Notes: generated by a model not told the origin, from the letters alone. A stretch of DNA of 64,000 bases from Desulfobacterales bacterium (GCA_028277765.1 JANQFQ010000051.1:1-64000); one strand, 5' to 3'; counted from the stretch's first letter, positions 35,116 to 44,859 are shown. Numbers and translations are program-made.

Positions 35116-35742
35116 CTAGCGGTGCTCTTCCAGTTCTTTTAGGATATCTTCCGGAACCTCATATCCAAGCTCAACAGCCTTGTCACAATGATCGATCGCC
35201 CGGTCAAATTCATCGTTTTCCATATAAGCCAATGCCAGGTTGAAATGGGCAATGGGAAAATCCGGATTAATCTCAATAGCTTTTCGGCTTGCTTCTATAC
35301 TTTCAGGAACAAGCCCCATCATTAAGTAAGCGTTTCCCAAAGTTGTATATGCTTGAATAAAATTCGGGTTGTAGTTTATTGCTTTTTTTAGGGCCCTCAC
35401 CGCTTCATCACCCTCACCCCGCTGAAGATGGACAAAGCCTATGTTTCCCCAGCCTTCAGCAAAACCAGCCCGGTATTTTACGGATATTTTATTGTATTGA
35501 AGGCAGCCGTCCAGATCTCCCCGCTGGAGACAGATACCACCCAGCAACACATAAGCTTCCGCAAGATTGGGACTGCAGTTCACAGCTTCTTTCAGTGCTT
35601 TTTCCGCTTCATCATATTTCTCAAGCCCCATGAGACCGACAGCCAGGTTGTAATGTGAGTTTCCGCAGTCAGGATTTGCTGCGATTGCCGCGCGTTGCAT
35701 TGCGATAAATTCTTCAGCGTTTTTTGGTTTTTCAGCAGTCAT
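35116..35742 (-). CDS. TPR-repeat protein
   Basis: 208 residues made of about five 34-residue tetratricopeptide repeats. Examples are SHYNLAVGLMGLEKYDEAEK, AYVLLGGICLQRGDLDGCLQ, GWGNIGFVHLQRGEGDEAVR, AYTTLGNAYLMMGLVPESIE and AHFNLALAYMENDEFDRAID. There is no signal peptide or catalytic domain, so it is a cytoplasmic scaffold. It lies about 190 bases upstream of the kinase-like gene on the same strand. A partner in sulfur metabolism is possible from context but not shown. A GAAGGAAAA site precedes the ATG. Confidence 0.9.
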   Translation of the reverse strand: MTAEKPKNAEEFIAMQRAAIAANPDCGNSHYNLAVGLMGLEKYDEAEKALKEAVNCSPNLAEAYVLLGGICLQRGDLDGCLQYNKISVKYRAGFAEGWGNIGFVHLQRGEGDEAVRALKKAINYNPNFIQAYTTLGNAYLMMGLVPESIEASRKAIEINPDFPIAHFNLALAYMENDEFDRAIDHCDKAVELGYEVPEDILKELEEHR

Positions 35743-35878
35743 GTTGTTTTCCTTCTCTTTTTTTTTGAATTCCGGTCAATATTATGACACAAACAGTATG
35801 TCAAGTAAATTTGAATATTGATTTGCCTGTAAAAATAGCGTAGTTATAAAAAAAATAATTTTATAAATGGAGGGCATG

Positions 35879-36916
35879 ATGCTTACCGGCTGTTTTACGG
35901 CGTTAATAACACCATTTGCTGAAGATTTGGTTGACTACGATGGCCTTGACCGGCTTATCGACTTTCAGATGGAAAACAACATAACCGGAATCCTTGCTTC
36001 AGGCACAACCGGCGAAAGCCCAACCCTGTCCTGGGACGAGCACAACAGGGTTACGGATCATGTGGCAAAAAAAACAAGGGGCAACTGTATCTGTATCGCC
36101 GGTACAGGGAGCAACAACACAAAAGAGTCCCTTGAAGCCACAAAACACGCTGCTGACGCGGACGCTGAAGCTGTACTGCTAGTAGACCCTTATTACAATG
36201 GTCCGAGTTCCCTCGAAATCAGGAAAGAATATATTGAGCCGATCGCAAAAATGTTTCCAGACATACAGATAATACCATATATAATACCCGGAAGAACCGG
36301 AGCCCAGATGTTCGCGGAAGATCTTGCCATCCTGGCTGAAACATATCCGAATGTAAAAACCGTTAAAGAAGCAACCGGCAGCCTGGACAATATGAAACAT
36401 ACGCGCGCTTGCTGCGGATCTGATTACACGATTCTTTCAGGTGATGATGACCTGACATTCCAGATGATGACCGACCCTGAAATAAAAGCAGGAGGCGTAA
36501 TTTCAGTGGTCACCAACGTAGCCCCAAAAGCAGGGAGTGACATGGTCCGCCTCCTTGAAGAAGGGAATATTGCCGAAGCGGAAAAAGTTGAAAACGCCTT
36601 AAAACCGCTATTCGGTCTTGTGGTTGTAAAAACAGAAGAAGAAACACCCAATGGCAAAGTGGAATGCCGGGCACGGAATCCCCTTGCCATTAAAACCCTT
36701 ATGGCAATCCTCGGCATGCCTTCAGGCGGATGCCGTCAGCCCCTGGGGAAGATGACAAAAAAAGGGATAGACATCGTGCTCGAAGCTGGTCGAAAAGTTC
36801 AGGCAGAAAACCCGGAAATATTGAAACCCGCTGCTGATTTTTTCAATATTGATATAGACGAACGCCTGAATAATCCTTCATACTGTGAATGGCTGTACTA
36901 TAAAGATTACATGTAA
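35879..36916 (+). CDS. dapA: Dihydrodipicolinate synthase family protein
   Basis: 345 residues. The class I aldolase residues are present: SGTTGES near residue 44, Tyr134 in IIPYIIPGRTG and the Schiff-base lysine Lys163 in VKTVKEATGS. That fits 4-hydroxy-tetrahydrodipicolinate synthase, the entry to lysine and diaminopimelate. It is about 50 residues longer than the E. coli enzyme, with an unusual C-terminal extension (NIDIDERLNNPSYCEWLYYK), and related lyases share this fold, so dapA is likely but not certain. The ATG at 35879 is chosen from two adjacent ATGs because it sits four bases after GGAGGG and gives the usual MLTGCFTALITPF start. Confidence 0.82.
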   Translation: MLTGCFTALITPFAEDLVDYDGLDRLIDFQMENNITGILASGTTGESPTLSWDEHNRVTDHVAKKTRGNCICIAGTGSNNTKESLEATKHAADADAEAVLLVDPYYNGPSSLEIRKEYIEPIAKMFPDIQIIPYIIPGRTGAQMFAEDLAILAETYPNVKTVKEATGSLDNMKHTRACCGSDYTILSGDDDLTFQMMTDPEIKAGGVISVVTNVAPKAGSDMVRLLEEGNIAEAEKVENALKPLFGLVVVKTEEETPNGKVECRARNPLAIKTLMAILGMPSGGCRQPLGKMTKKGIDIVLEAGRKVQAENPEILKPAADFFNIDIDERLNNPSYCEWLYYKDYM

Positions 36917-37002
36917 AAAAGGTTAAGGTTCCTCACCAAAGTTCCTTGCGCCATAGCGTCTTTGCGTGGAAAAAAGTTTGTTTATGTCCATGTGGTCTGA
37001 GG

Positions 37003-37758
37003 CTAATACATTTTTTTAAAACAAGTCAAATGCCCATCATAGTAAAAGACCTCAAATTCAGGCGGAAGGAAATCCCTGAGACAGTCAGCTATGCTGAAGA
37101 TCACCACCTCTTTATCTGCTTTTGACAGCACATCTGCAAAACCGGTGTAAAATTTTATCCCTTCATTCACCGGCTTAACCGGCCGATATAAATAGATAAA
37201 ATCCATACTCACTGGTGGCACATTAAAGATATCATCAATGATCCATTCCACTCTCTCTTCAGGTATTTTCAGCCATTCCTGTAGTTGTTTGCCACACTCA
37301 ACCATCTTGCTGCTGATCTCGATTTGTATTAACTTTTTATGAGGATATAGTTTCTGAAACAGCAATCCTTGGAGACCGTTGCCCGCGCCATAGTCTGATG
37401 ACACAGTTTCAGGTTTGATCCAGTCATGGGCCTTGATAAGCGGGCTTATTCCCCCGGCATGGGCCCAGTACCCCCCTGTTTCATCCACCCGTTTCCGTTC
37501 CTCACTTGTATATGGCGCTTCATGCCCATGCACATGGCAGTACAATTCCAAAAAAGCGATCTCCACAGCCTCAGGATCTTCAGTCTCAATAGAGGTCAGC
37601 AATTTATCCTGAAGTTCCGAATATCGTGAAAACAGCCCCAGAAGATCCGGTGGTTCTGCAAGAGAGCCAAAAAGCGTCATCAGCCTGAACATCTGGTCCA
37701 GGTCTTTCTGGGGACGGTCATCAGCGCCAAATATTTTTTTTAATTGGTCCTTGTGCAT
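37003..37758 (-). CDS. SAM-dependent methyltransferase-like protein
   Basis: 251 residues. An N-terminal helical part of about 100 residues is followed by a class I methyltransferase-like fold. Motif I is SDYGAGNGLQGLLFQKLYP, the strand-2 acidic residue is in LIQIEISSKMVECGKQL, and DFIYLYRPVKP is the fourth strand. The substrate is unknown. It may act on a small molecule. CAGGAAT precedes the ATG. It faces the dapA gene with an 85-base gap. Confidence 0.75.
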   Translation of the reverse strand: MHKDQLKKIFGADDRPQKDLDQMFRLMTLFGSLAEPPDLLGLFSRYSELQDKLLTSIETEDPEAVEIAFLELYCHVHGHEAPYTSEERKRVDETGGYWAHAGGISPLIKAHDWIKPETVSSDYGAGNGLQGLLFQKLYPHKKLIQIEISSKMVECGKQLQEWLKIPEERVEWIIDDIFNVPPVSMDFIYLYRPVKPVNEGIKFYTGFADVLSKADKEVVIFSIADCLRDFLPPEFEVFYYDGHLTCFKKMY

Positions 37759-38039
37759 ATTTATTCCTGAATTATATATCTCGTATCAGACATAACACAA
37801 AACTGGTAGGTTTAGTTATACTTTTTTTCACGCATCTCAGAGTTTCCTTTATTTTGGCAGGAGCCTGTTCAAGACAAATGTTGCTTTTTGAACCAAGGAA
37901 TTTATGATATGCAATTATTTAAAGGAAAAAAGAGATGTAATTGAACACTATTGTAATTAAATTGAAATAGCTGAATAATGTAATTCACCATACACGCAGA
38001 GTCGAGCAGTCTGGAATTTATCGGGAGTTATGTTTCATC
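37759..38039. other. Intergenic region
   Basis: About 280 AT-rich bases between divergent genes. No promoter, hairpin or repeat was recognised with confidence. Confidence 0.4.
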
Positions 38040-38774
38040 ATGGATGTTAAAAGGGTCTTCGAGTGCAGTAAATATCTTCTCTATGCTGTAGCGATTATAA
38101 AAAATAATTTTCGTCCTTTATTAATACTGGCAGCGATCAGCCTTCTTTTGTTTGTGCCGTCTCCGACAGAAAGAGCTTCCAGCTTACTGGTTCTTATTTC
38201 ATTTTTTCTACTCATTATTTTCTATCCTTTATGCTATGGGCAATATATTGAAATAACATTACACAATCGAGAACTTTCTTACCATGAATTGTTTCATATC
38301 CATTGGTTGAATTTTTTTATCGTCAGTATCATACTCGGCATCCCGGGCCTTTTTGTTTTTATTTCTTTATCTGATGCAGATATGAATACCCAAAAATATT
38401 TAAGATCTATCGTGATGCTTACTATAGATATTATAGCAATATATATCATTCCAATCGTTTTTATTATAAAAAAAAGAATTCAAAGTATCACTTTGGGATT
38501 CAAATGTATCCTTGGCAATCTTGGCTATAGTATGCCCTTAATACTGCTGACTCTTATGTCATCAGGAATTAACATCGTCGTAAACTATCAATTAGAGAAT
38601 GATAGCTACGGTTTTGTTAATATTTTATATTTCTTATCGACGTTATTCATTATATACATTGATTTTATCGTCTTCATTGCCGCAACTCTTATCCTGAAGA
38701 ATAAAATATTTAAAAGCAGCGGCATGGTGACAGACCAAACATCTGTTTTCGATCATGACCTTGATCACGACTGA
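38040..38774 (+). CDS. Unknown integral membrane protein
   Basis: 244 residues with about six membrane helices (e.g. PLLILAAISLLLFV, LLVLISFFLLIIFYPLCYG, IVSIILGIPGLFVFISL, IYIIPIVFIIKK). It ends with the acidic tail VFDHDLDHD. A CGGGAG sequence lies about 12 bases before the ATG. The composition is AT-rich compared with its neighbours. I do not recognise the family. It lies just before the truncated secD fragment. Confidence 0.6.
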   Translation: MDVKRVFECSKYLLYAVAIIKNNFRPLLILAAISLLLFVPSPTERASSLLVLISFFLLIIFYPLCYGQYIEITLHNRELSYHELFHIHWLNFFIVSIILGIPGLFVFISLSDADMNTQKYLRSIVMLTIDIIAIYIIPIVFIIKKRIQSITLGFKCILGNLGYSMPLILLTLMSSGINIVVNYQLENDSYGFVNILYFLSTLFIIYIDFIVFIAATLILKNKIFKSSGMVTDQTSVFDHDLDHD

Positions 38775-38885
38775 AGATGAGATGCTTCAATAAATAGCTG
38801 GTACCTTGACGGACCGGGAAATCGTGATTAGGTTGTCTGGTAACACATTTCTGAAACTTCAAAAAATTAAACTGGGAGAGGTGTA

Positions 38886-39275
38886 ATGAAAAAGAGTATA
38901 AAATTGAGAATATTACTGGTAATTTCTTTACTTGGGATTTGTTTCTATCTCATATTTCCCATTGACCAGGCATTTACGCTAGGCCCTGATTTGCAAGGGG
39001 GAACACATTTTACTGTTCAGGTAATGACAGATACAATTCCTGAAAAGCAGAGAGAAGAGGCCATGGAAAGCACAGTAATGGTTTTAAGAAACCGGATTGA
39101 TGAATTAGGTATTATGGCTACAAGAGTAGAGCGGGCTGGTAATAACCGGATTTTTATTCAGGTGCCGGGTGTCAACCAAGAACAGGCAAATCACATAAAG
39201 GAAATAATAACAAAAACCGCTCATCTTGAATTTCGAATTGTTATTGATGGACCTGGTGCACCGATAATTGAATGA
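38886..39275 (+). pseudogene. Truncated secD-like gene (N-terminal 129 residues only)
   Basis: 129 residues beginning with the SecD first membrane helix (KLRILLVISLLGICFYLIF), then the SecD signature LGPDLQGGTHFTVQV and the P1 domain segment VLRNRIDELGIMATRVERAG...VPGVNQ. The frame stops at TGA 39273-39275, after about a quarter of a normal SecD (roughly 500-600 residues). It has lost the other five membrane helices, so it cannot work as SecD. A GGGAGAGGTG site and intact frame mean it may still be translated. The stop immediately abuts the chemoreceptor gene's end. A short remnant of the same sequence lies at 40636-40660. Confidence 0.8.
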
Positions 39276-40598
39276 TTAACTATTTACATCAAACTTTGCG
39301 ACATTCTCCATCAGCTGTTCAGCTAGACCCGTCATTCTGTTAGAATTTTCTTTTACCTGGAAACTACTGGTCGAGATGATCCCCACATCAACGGTTACAT
39401 CTGCAATGTCGACAGTGATTTTTTCAAGCTCGTTTAAGCCTTCGGTCACATTTTTATTAACCTGTTTTATATTGTCAGAAGCCATACTCACATTACTGGC
39501 AATTTCAGAAGTAGCTATGGACTGCTCCTCAACTGCCGCTACTATACTCGCCACGATACGATTACTATCGTCGATAACCTTTGTTATCTCTTCAATCTCT
39601 ACAATGGTGCCAGAAGCAGTCTGCTGAACACCTTCAACCCTCCCTTTTATCTCCTGTGTTGCTTCAGCGGTCTGTCTTGCCAGTTCCTTGATCTCACCTG
39701 CAACCACCGCAAATCCTTTGCCGGCTTCACCGGCCCTTGCTGCTTCAATGGTGGCGTTTAAGGCCAGAAGATTGGTCTGCTCGGAAATTTCAGTAATGGT
39801 CTCTGTGACCTTGCCGATATCCTGGGCGGCTTTACCCAGCTCTTCCACTTTTTCTGAAGCACTTTTGGCCTGGGCAACAGCCGCATCGCTCGATTTGCCT
39901 GCTTTTGACGAATTGTTCGCAACATCATTTAAAGCAATAGTATTCTCTTCTACTGCGGATGCGATTTCACTGATATTTCTTGCGGCTTCATCCATGTTTT
40001 TTCCCATGGCTATCATATTTTTACTTGTGTCCTTTGCGGAAGATTCAACCGTGTTCGCTTTTGCAAGAGAACTGTCTACCTTCTCAGACATCTGACCGAA
40101 AAGCATGTTAAGATTTTCTGCCATATTCAGATTGTCAGCTGTATTATTTTTTATGCTATTGATCAGAACAGCTATCTCATCAACCGTAATACTAAGCTTT
40201 TTAGAAATCTCACCCACTTCATCTTTTGTTTTAACCACGCCAAGGTCCACGGTAAGATCGCCCTTTGAGAGCGCGTCAAGCCGGTCAATCAGCAGGTTCA
40301 TAGGATTAAGGGTGGTTTTTAAAAACACCAGCATGGCGCTATGGCTGGCGATCCCGACTATCACACATACTATAATGACCCTCGAAAGAGAAAAATGAGG
40401 ACCGAACAGCCACCCACCAAGAGCGAGGATGGAAAGCCCAACGACCGCTATGATGGCGAAAAACTTAAATCTCAGGGACCATCTGAAAAGATGCCACATA
40501 ACAACAGCTGATATTAAGCAGGCTAAGGCACCAACGATTAAAAAACAACTGTATTGATGTTCAAAAATCCACCCGTTTAATTGGTGATAAAATTCCAT
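39276..40598 (-). CDS. Methyl-accepting chemotaxis protein (first tandem copy)
   Basis: 440 residues. About three membrane helices near the N-terminus (residues 15-95) leave no periplasmic sensor domain. They are followed by a HAMP-like linker ([17 protein letters not shown]) and a long cytoplasmic signalling coiled coil with the invariant tip [23 protein letters not shown]-type segment. It probably senses something at or in the membrane or cytoplasm, and signals to CheA/CheW, which are not in the window. It is nearly identical to the gene at 40670-41992, especially in the C-terminal half. Confidence 0.95.
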   Translation of the reverse strand: MEFYHQLNGWIFEHQYSCFLIVGALACLISAVVMWHLFRWSLRFKFFAIIAVVGLSILALGGWLFGPHFSLSRVIIVCVIVGIASHSAMLVFLKTTLNPMNLLIDRLDALSKGDLTVDLGVVKTKDEVGEISKKLSITVDEIAVLINSIKNNTADNLNMAENLNMLFGQMSEKVDSSLAKANTVESSAKDTSKNMIAMGKNMDEAARNISEIASAVEENTIALNDVANNSSKAGKSSDAAVAQAKSASEKVEELGKAAQDIGKVTETITEISEQTNLLALNATIEAARAGEAGKGFAVVAGEIKELARQTAEATQEIKGRVEGVQQTASGTIVEIEEITKVIDDSNRIVASIVAAVEEQSIATSEIASNVSMASDNIKQVNKNVTEGLNELEKITVDIADVTVDVGIISTSSFQVKENSNRMTGLAEQLMENVAKFDVNS

Positions 40599-40635
40599 TT
40601 TGATGTCCTTTTACTTATACTAATATTCGATAACT

Positions 40636-40680
40636 GTTTTAAGAAACCGGATCGATGAATATTGAATGATTAACTATTTA
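40636..40680 (+). pseudogene. Remnant of a second secD fragment with internal deletion
   Basis: 40636-40660 matches 39081-39105 in the secD fragment (25 bases, one difference). It is joined directly to 40661-40680, which matches 39267-39286 (end of the fragment and start of the chemoreceptor 3' end). About 160 bases present in the first copy are missing here. Confidence 0.8.
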
Positions 40681-41992
40681 CAACAAACTTTGCGACATTC
40701 TCCATCAGCTGTTCCGCGATATGGGTCATATTTCGCGAGTTGTCTTTTACTTTGTCACTACTGTCCGATATGCTTTCTATATCATCGGTAACATCAGAAA
40801 CATCTGTTGTAATTTTTTCCAGCTCGTTTAACCCGGATGACACATTTATATTAACCCCTTTTATGTTGTCAGAAGCCAGAACAACATTTTTTGCGATTTC
40901 CTCGGTGGCGATGGTTTGTTCTTCCACGGCCGCGACAATACCCGTCACAATGGTATTGCTGTTATCAATAACTTTTGTTATTTCTTCTATTTCAACAATA
41001 GTACCATTGGCGGTATTCTGAACACCTTCAATTTTTGCTTTTATTTCCAGGGTAGCTTCAGCGGTCTGTCTTGCCAGTTCCTTTATTTCGCCAGCGACCA
41101 CGGCAAAGCCTTTGCCAGTCTCACCAGCCCTTGCCGCTTCAATAGTGGCGTTTAATGCCAGAAGATTGGTCTGCTCGGAAATCTCGGTAATGGTCTCTGT
41201 GACCTTGCCGATATCCTGAGCGGCGTTACCCAGCTCTTCTACTTTTTCTGAAGCACTTTTGGCTTGGATAACAGCCGCGTCGCTCGATTTGCCTGCTTTT
41301 GACGAACTGTTTGCGACTTCATTTAAAGCAACTGTGTTCTCTTCTACTGTAGATGCAATTTCACCAATATTTGTTGCTGCGTCATCCATGGCTGATCCCA
41401 TGGTTATCATGCTCCCGCTTGTATCCTTTGCTGAGGATGCAACCGTGCTCGCTTTTAAAAGAGAACTTTCCACCTTTTCAGACATCTGCCCTGAAAGTAT
41501 GGAAAGGTTCTCCGCCATACCCAGGTTGTCGGTGGTATTGTTTTGTATGGCATTAATCAGAATAGCTATCTCAGCAACAGTGATATCAAGCTTTTCTGAA
41601 ATCCGTCCAATTTCATCTCTTGTTTTCACAACACGTAAATCCACGGCAAGATCTCCCTTTGAGAGCGCGTCAAGCCGTTCGATCAGTAGGTGCATGGGAT
41701 TAAGGGTGGTTTTTAAAAAAAGAAGCATGGCGCAATGGCTGGCGATCCCGATTAATACACCTGCGATGGCGACTCGTATCAGAGAAAAATTGGGGCTGAA
41801 CAACCAACCGGCAAGGGCCAGGATTGAAAGTCCAACGACAGCTATGATGGCAAAAAACTTGAATCTCAGGGACCACCTGTACAGATACCACATAACAACA
41901 GCCGCCAAAGAGCAGCAAATGGCGCCGATTATTATAAAAAAAAGGAACTGATTTACCAAGACCCACGCATTTAACTGGTGATAAATTTCCAT
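40670..41992 (-). CDS. Methyl-accepting chemotaxis protein (second tandem copy)
   Basis: 440 residues, the same layout as the copy at 39276: three N-terminal membrane helices, a HAMP-like linker ([17 protein letters not shown]), then the signalling domain with [19 protein letters not shown]. The two differ mostly in the membrane part and in scattered residues; the tip region is identical. That pattern fits a tandem duplication with later divergence or gene conversion. There is no periplasmic ligand domain. The copies are 71 bases apart, in the same direction. Confidence 0.95.
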   Translation of the reverse strand: MEIYHQLNAWVLVNQFLFFIIIGAICCSLAAVVMWYLYRWSLRFKFFAIIAVVGLSILALAGWLFSPNFSLIRVAIAGVLIGIASHCAMLLFLKTTLNPMHLLIERLDALSKGDLAVDLRVVKTRDEIGRISEKLDITVAEIAILINAIQNNTTDNLGMAENLSILSGQMSEKVESSLLKASTVASSAKDTSGSMITMGSAMDDAATNIGEIASTVEENTVALNEVANSSSKAGKSSDAAVIQAKSASEKVEELGNAAQDIGKVTETITEISEQTNLLALNATIEAARAGETGKGFAVVAGEIKELARQTAEATLEIKAKIEGVQNTANGTIVEIEEITKVIDNSNTIVTGIVAAVEEQTIATEEIAKNVVLASDNIKGVNINVSSGLNELEKITTDVSDVTDDIESISDSSDKVKDNSRNMTHIAEQLMENVAKFVVNS

Positions 41993-42309
41993 TTTAGATG
42001 TCCTTATATTATCTATATATGTATACTGATAGTGGATATATTGCTTCCAAAAAAAAAAGCAATAAAAATATATTATTTAAATACCACAGACATGTCTGTT
42101 TTCAAGGGAAAAATCAGCCAGTTAGATATGTCTTTACAACGATCAGCAATCTGAGATATTAAAATGGGCTGTAGGGGCGAATCTATGTGTTCGCCCATCT
42201 GATAAATTTTTATCATGTAGGGACAAAGAATGAGGATGATACCCAAATTTGGCAGAAACACAGGTCTGCCCCTACAATTAAACTCGCAGTTATTAACAGA
42301 GAAAGCCTT
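41993..42309. repeat. Intergenic region with TGTAGGGGCGAA inverted repeat
   Basis: TGTAGGGGCGAATCTATGTG (from 42170) and its inverse ACACAGGTCTGCCCCTACA (42258-42276) form an imperfect inverted repeat. The left arm also contains GGGCGAA...TTCGCCC. This repeat family also occurs near 18101, 58680 and 60455. A frame open from 42187 runs through it into the MMPL gene. The rest, 41993-42160, shows nothing clear. Confidence 0.7.
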
Positions 42310-44715
42310 TTGAGTAATATAAAAAACCAAATTGAAAAACAGTTTGAACGCCTGGCAAACAGTATATTTGAAAACAGATATAAAACCCTTGTTATTGTTC
42401 TCGTTGTCGCCGCATGTCTCATGTCCCAGCTGCCGAAAACAACCATGGATACGTCCACGGAAAGCTTTCTCCATGAAAATGATCCTGCGTTAAAAGGGTA
42501 TGAACGGTTCAGGGACCAATTCGGCAGGGAGAATATGATCGTTATCGCCCTGAACCCGCCGAATATATTTGATGAACATTTCCTGGCTGATCTCAGGGCG
42601 CTCCATGATGACCTTGAAGAGAATGTGCCTTATCTTGAAGATATCACCAGCCTAGTAAACGCAAGAAACACATACGGCATTGAGGACGAACTGATCGTTG
42701 ATGACCTTCTTGAAAAATGGCCGGAAACACCCGAAGAGCTTAAGGAGATAGAAAAAAGAGCGCGTGACAACCCAATCTATAAAAACCTTCTCCTGTCCGA
42801 AGACGGCAACTTCACAACAATTGTAATCCAGGGCGATACCTATTCCCATGAAGGGCTCACTTTGGATGAGACAGAGGACTTTGGTGATAATATAGAGGAT
42901 GAGACACAACAGAAAAAATATCTGACAGACGAAGAAAATGGAGAAATGGTTGCTGCTGTTGAAGAGATACTGAAACGGCACCCTTTTAATAACACAGAGA
43001 TCTTTGCAGGTGGCTCTCCTGTGGTGGGCCATTTCTTGAAACGGGTCATGTCAAAAGACATGCGAAAATTTACTGTCATATCGGTCAGCACCATTGCTGT
43101 TTTTCTGTTTATCATGTTCAGAAGAATTTCCGGCATCCTCTTGCCGCTCTTCATTGTTATTGTTTCCTTGCTGTCAACCTTCGGGCTGATGGCTGCAACC
43201 CGCACCCCCCTGAAAATACCCACCCAGATACTCCCCTCATTTATCCTTGCAGTAGGTGTGGGCTATTCTGTGCACATCCTGGCCATCTTCTTTTATCATT
43301 TTAACCAGAATGGTAGAAAAAAACAGGCAATCGCCTATGCCATGGGTCATTCCGGGCTCGCGGTAATGCTTACGGGGATTACAACCGCCAGCGGGCTCAT
43401 GTCCTTTTCAACTGCTGCGGTGGCGCCAATAGCCGACCTTGGCATATTCGCTGCTGCTGGCGTGATGCTGGCGTTTATTTACACGGTCGTACTTCTCCCT
43501 GCCCTGCTTGCTGTTTTTCCAATAAAGTCGAAACCGGTTTCAGGTAATGAAAATAGCAATGATATAAAAATGGATCGTCTGTTGGCTTATATAGGGAGTA
43601 TTTCTATAAACTATCCATACCGGGTTCTTTGTGTGGCTTTTATTATTATAATTGTTTCCGCCTGGGGGATGTTAAAAATAAATTTTTCACACAACCCACT
43701 CAAATGGCTTCCTAAGACAAACGCTGCGCGGATCGCGAATGAAAGGATAGACAAAGAACTTAAGGGATCGACCAGCATGGAGATCGTGATCAATACCGGG
43801 CAGGAGAATGGTTTGTATGAACCGGAAATACTCGACAGGCTAGAAAAGAGCGTTGATTTTGTTGAAAACTATACGTCTGACAAACTTAGTGTGGGCAAGG
43901 CATGGTGCCTTACCACGGTATTAAAAGAAATCAACCAGGCCCTGCACGCGAATGATAAAAACTTTTATACTCTCCCCCGGGACAAAAATCTCATTGCCCA
44001 GGAATTTCTTCTTTTTGAGAACAGCGGTTCAGATGACCTTGAAGACCTTACAGACAGCCGGTTTTCCATGGCACGCTTTACGATCAAGGCCCCTCTGATT
44101 GATGCCATTGAATATGCTGAATTTGTTGAAAACATGGAAAATCATTTCAGAAAGACATACCCGGAAGCAGAGATAGAGGTTACCGGAATCATACCCATGT
44201 ATGTCCGGATCATCCACAGTGCGATCATCAGCCTGAGAAATAGTTATGGTTACGCGATGATTATTATCACGATCATGATGATTCTGCTGATTGGCAGGAT
44301 CCGTATCGGCCTGATGTCCATGATACCGAACGTAGCGCCGATTCTGGTGATACTTGGTATAATGGGATGGATAAAAATGCCGATGGATCTTTTTTCCATG
44401 ATGGTAGGGAGTATTGCTATCGGCCTTGCTGTTGACGATACCATCCATTTTATGCATAATTTCAGGCGGTACCTTGAAGAGGGAAATAATGCCGGGGATG
44501 CTGTGCTGATGACACTACAAACAGCCGGACGGGCCATGCTGATTACAACATGCGTTCTGTCTATCGGGTTTTTCACTTTTATTTTTGCCAGCATAGGTAA
44601 TCTGTATAATTTCGGCATCCTGACCGCCACAACGATAATATTGGCACTGTTATCAGACTATTTTATCGCACCCGCGCTTCTGATCGTTATCTACAGGAAA
44701 AAGGGGGAAGCATGA
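42310..44715 (+). CDS. MMPL/RND-superfamily exporter
   Basis: About 801 residues from a TTG at 42310. Two repeats, each with one membrane helix, a large periplasmic loop and five further helices, give about 12 helices (e.g. FTVISVSTIAVFLFIMF, ILPSFILAVGVGYSVHILAI, and GSIAIGLAVDDTIHFMHNF late on). VGVGYSVH and AVDDTIHF are the conserved helix-4-like motifs with the proton-relay Asp pair in the second. Such proteins export lipids or other hydrophobic compounds; the substrate is unknown. The frame is open from an ATG at 42187, but those 41 codons lie in a dispersed repeat, so I prefer the TTG. A 29-codon gene overlaps the stop. Confidence 0.88.
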   Translation: MSNIKNQIEKQFERLANSIFENRYKTLVIVLVVAACLMSQLPKTTMDTSTESFLHENDPALKGYERFRDQFGRENMIVIALNPPNIFDEHFLADLRALHDDLEENVPYLEDITSLVNARNTYGIEDELIVDDLLEKWPETPEELKEIEKRARDNPIYKNLLLSEDGNFTTIVIQGDTYSHEGLTLDETEDFGDNIEDETQQKKYLTDEENGEMVAAVEEILKRHPFNNTEIFAGGSPVVGHFLKRVMSKDMRKFTVISVSTIAVFLFIMFRRISGILLPLFIVIVSLLSTFGLMAATRTPLKIPTQILPSFILAVGVGYSVHILAIFFYHFNQNGRKKQAIAYAMGHSGLAVMLTGITTASGLMSFSTAAVAPIADLGIFAAAGVMLAFIYTVVLLPALLAVFPIKSKPVSGNENSNDIKMDRLLAYIGSISINYPYRVLCVAFIIIIVSAWGMLKINFSHNPLKWLPKTNAARIANERIDKELKGSTSMEIVINTGQENGLYEPEILDRLEKSVDFVENYTSDKLSVGKAWCLTTVLKEINQALHANDKNFYTLPRDKNLIAQEFLLFENSGSDDLEDLTDSRFSMARFTIKAPLIDAIEYAEFVENMENHFRKTYPEAEIEVTGIIPMYVRIIHSAIISLRNSYGYAMIIITIMMILLIGRIRIGLMSMIPNVAPILVILGIMGWIKMPMDLFSMMVGSIAIGLAVDDTIHFMHNFRRYLEEGNNAGDAVLMTLQTAGRAMLITTCVLSIGFFTFIFASIGNLYNFGILTATTIILALLSDYFIAPALLIVIYRKKGEA

Positions 44716-44801
44716 AAGTATTGATCATTTTTATTATTCTAATCGCTGTTTATTTTCTACTTCAAATATATATACTGCCAAAACTGGGTGTTTCCACATG
44801 A
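44712..44801 (+). CDS. 29-residue single-helix membrane peptide
   Basis: The frame MKVLIIFIILIAVYFLLQIY continues with ILPKLGVST and a TGA at 44799-44801. Its ATG overlaps the MMPL stop (ATGA), and AAGGGGGAAG lies immediately upstream as a ribosome binding site. It consists of one hydrophobic helix with a short polar end. Placement and signals make it a convincing tiny gene, probably a small subunit or regulator of the exporter. No known family is recognised. Confidence 0.65.
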   Translation: MKVLIIFIILIAVYFLLQIYILPKLGVST

Positions 44802-44859
44802 CTGCGAAAAACGTCCTGTCAGGAGACAGGAGATGAAGATAATTAATCCATAAAAACCC

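Noticed and set aside
41259-41951. 230-codon plus-strand frame opposite the second chemoreceptor
   Set aside because: Antisense of a repetitive Ala/Ser-rich coiled coil. A matching antisense frame also occurs opposite the first copy, which explains it.
42187-42309. 41-codon N-terminal extension of the MMPL exporter
   Set aside because: It lies in a dispersed inverted repeat, has no ribosome binding site, and gives residues unlike an exporter N-terminus.
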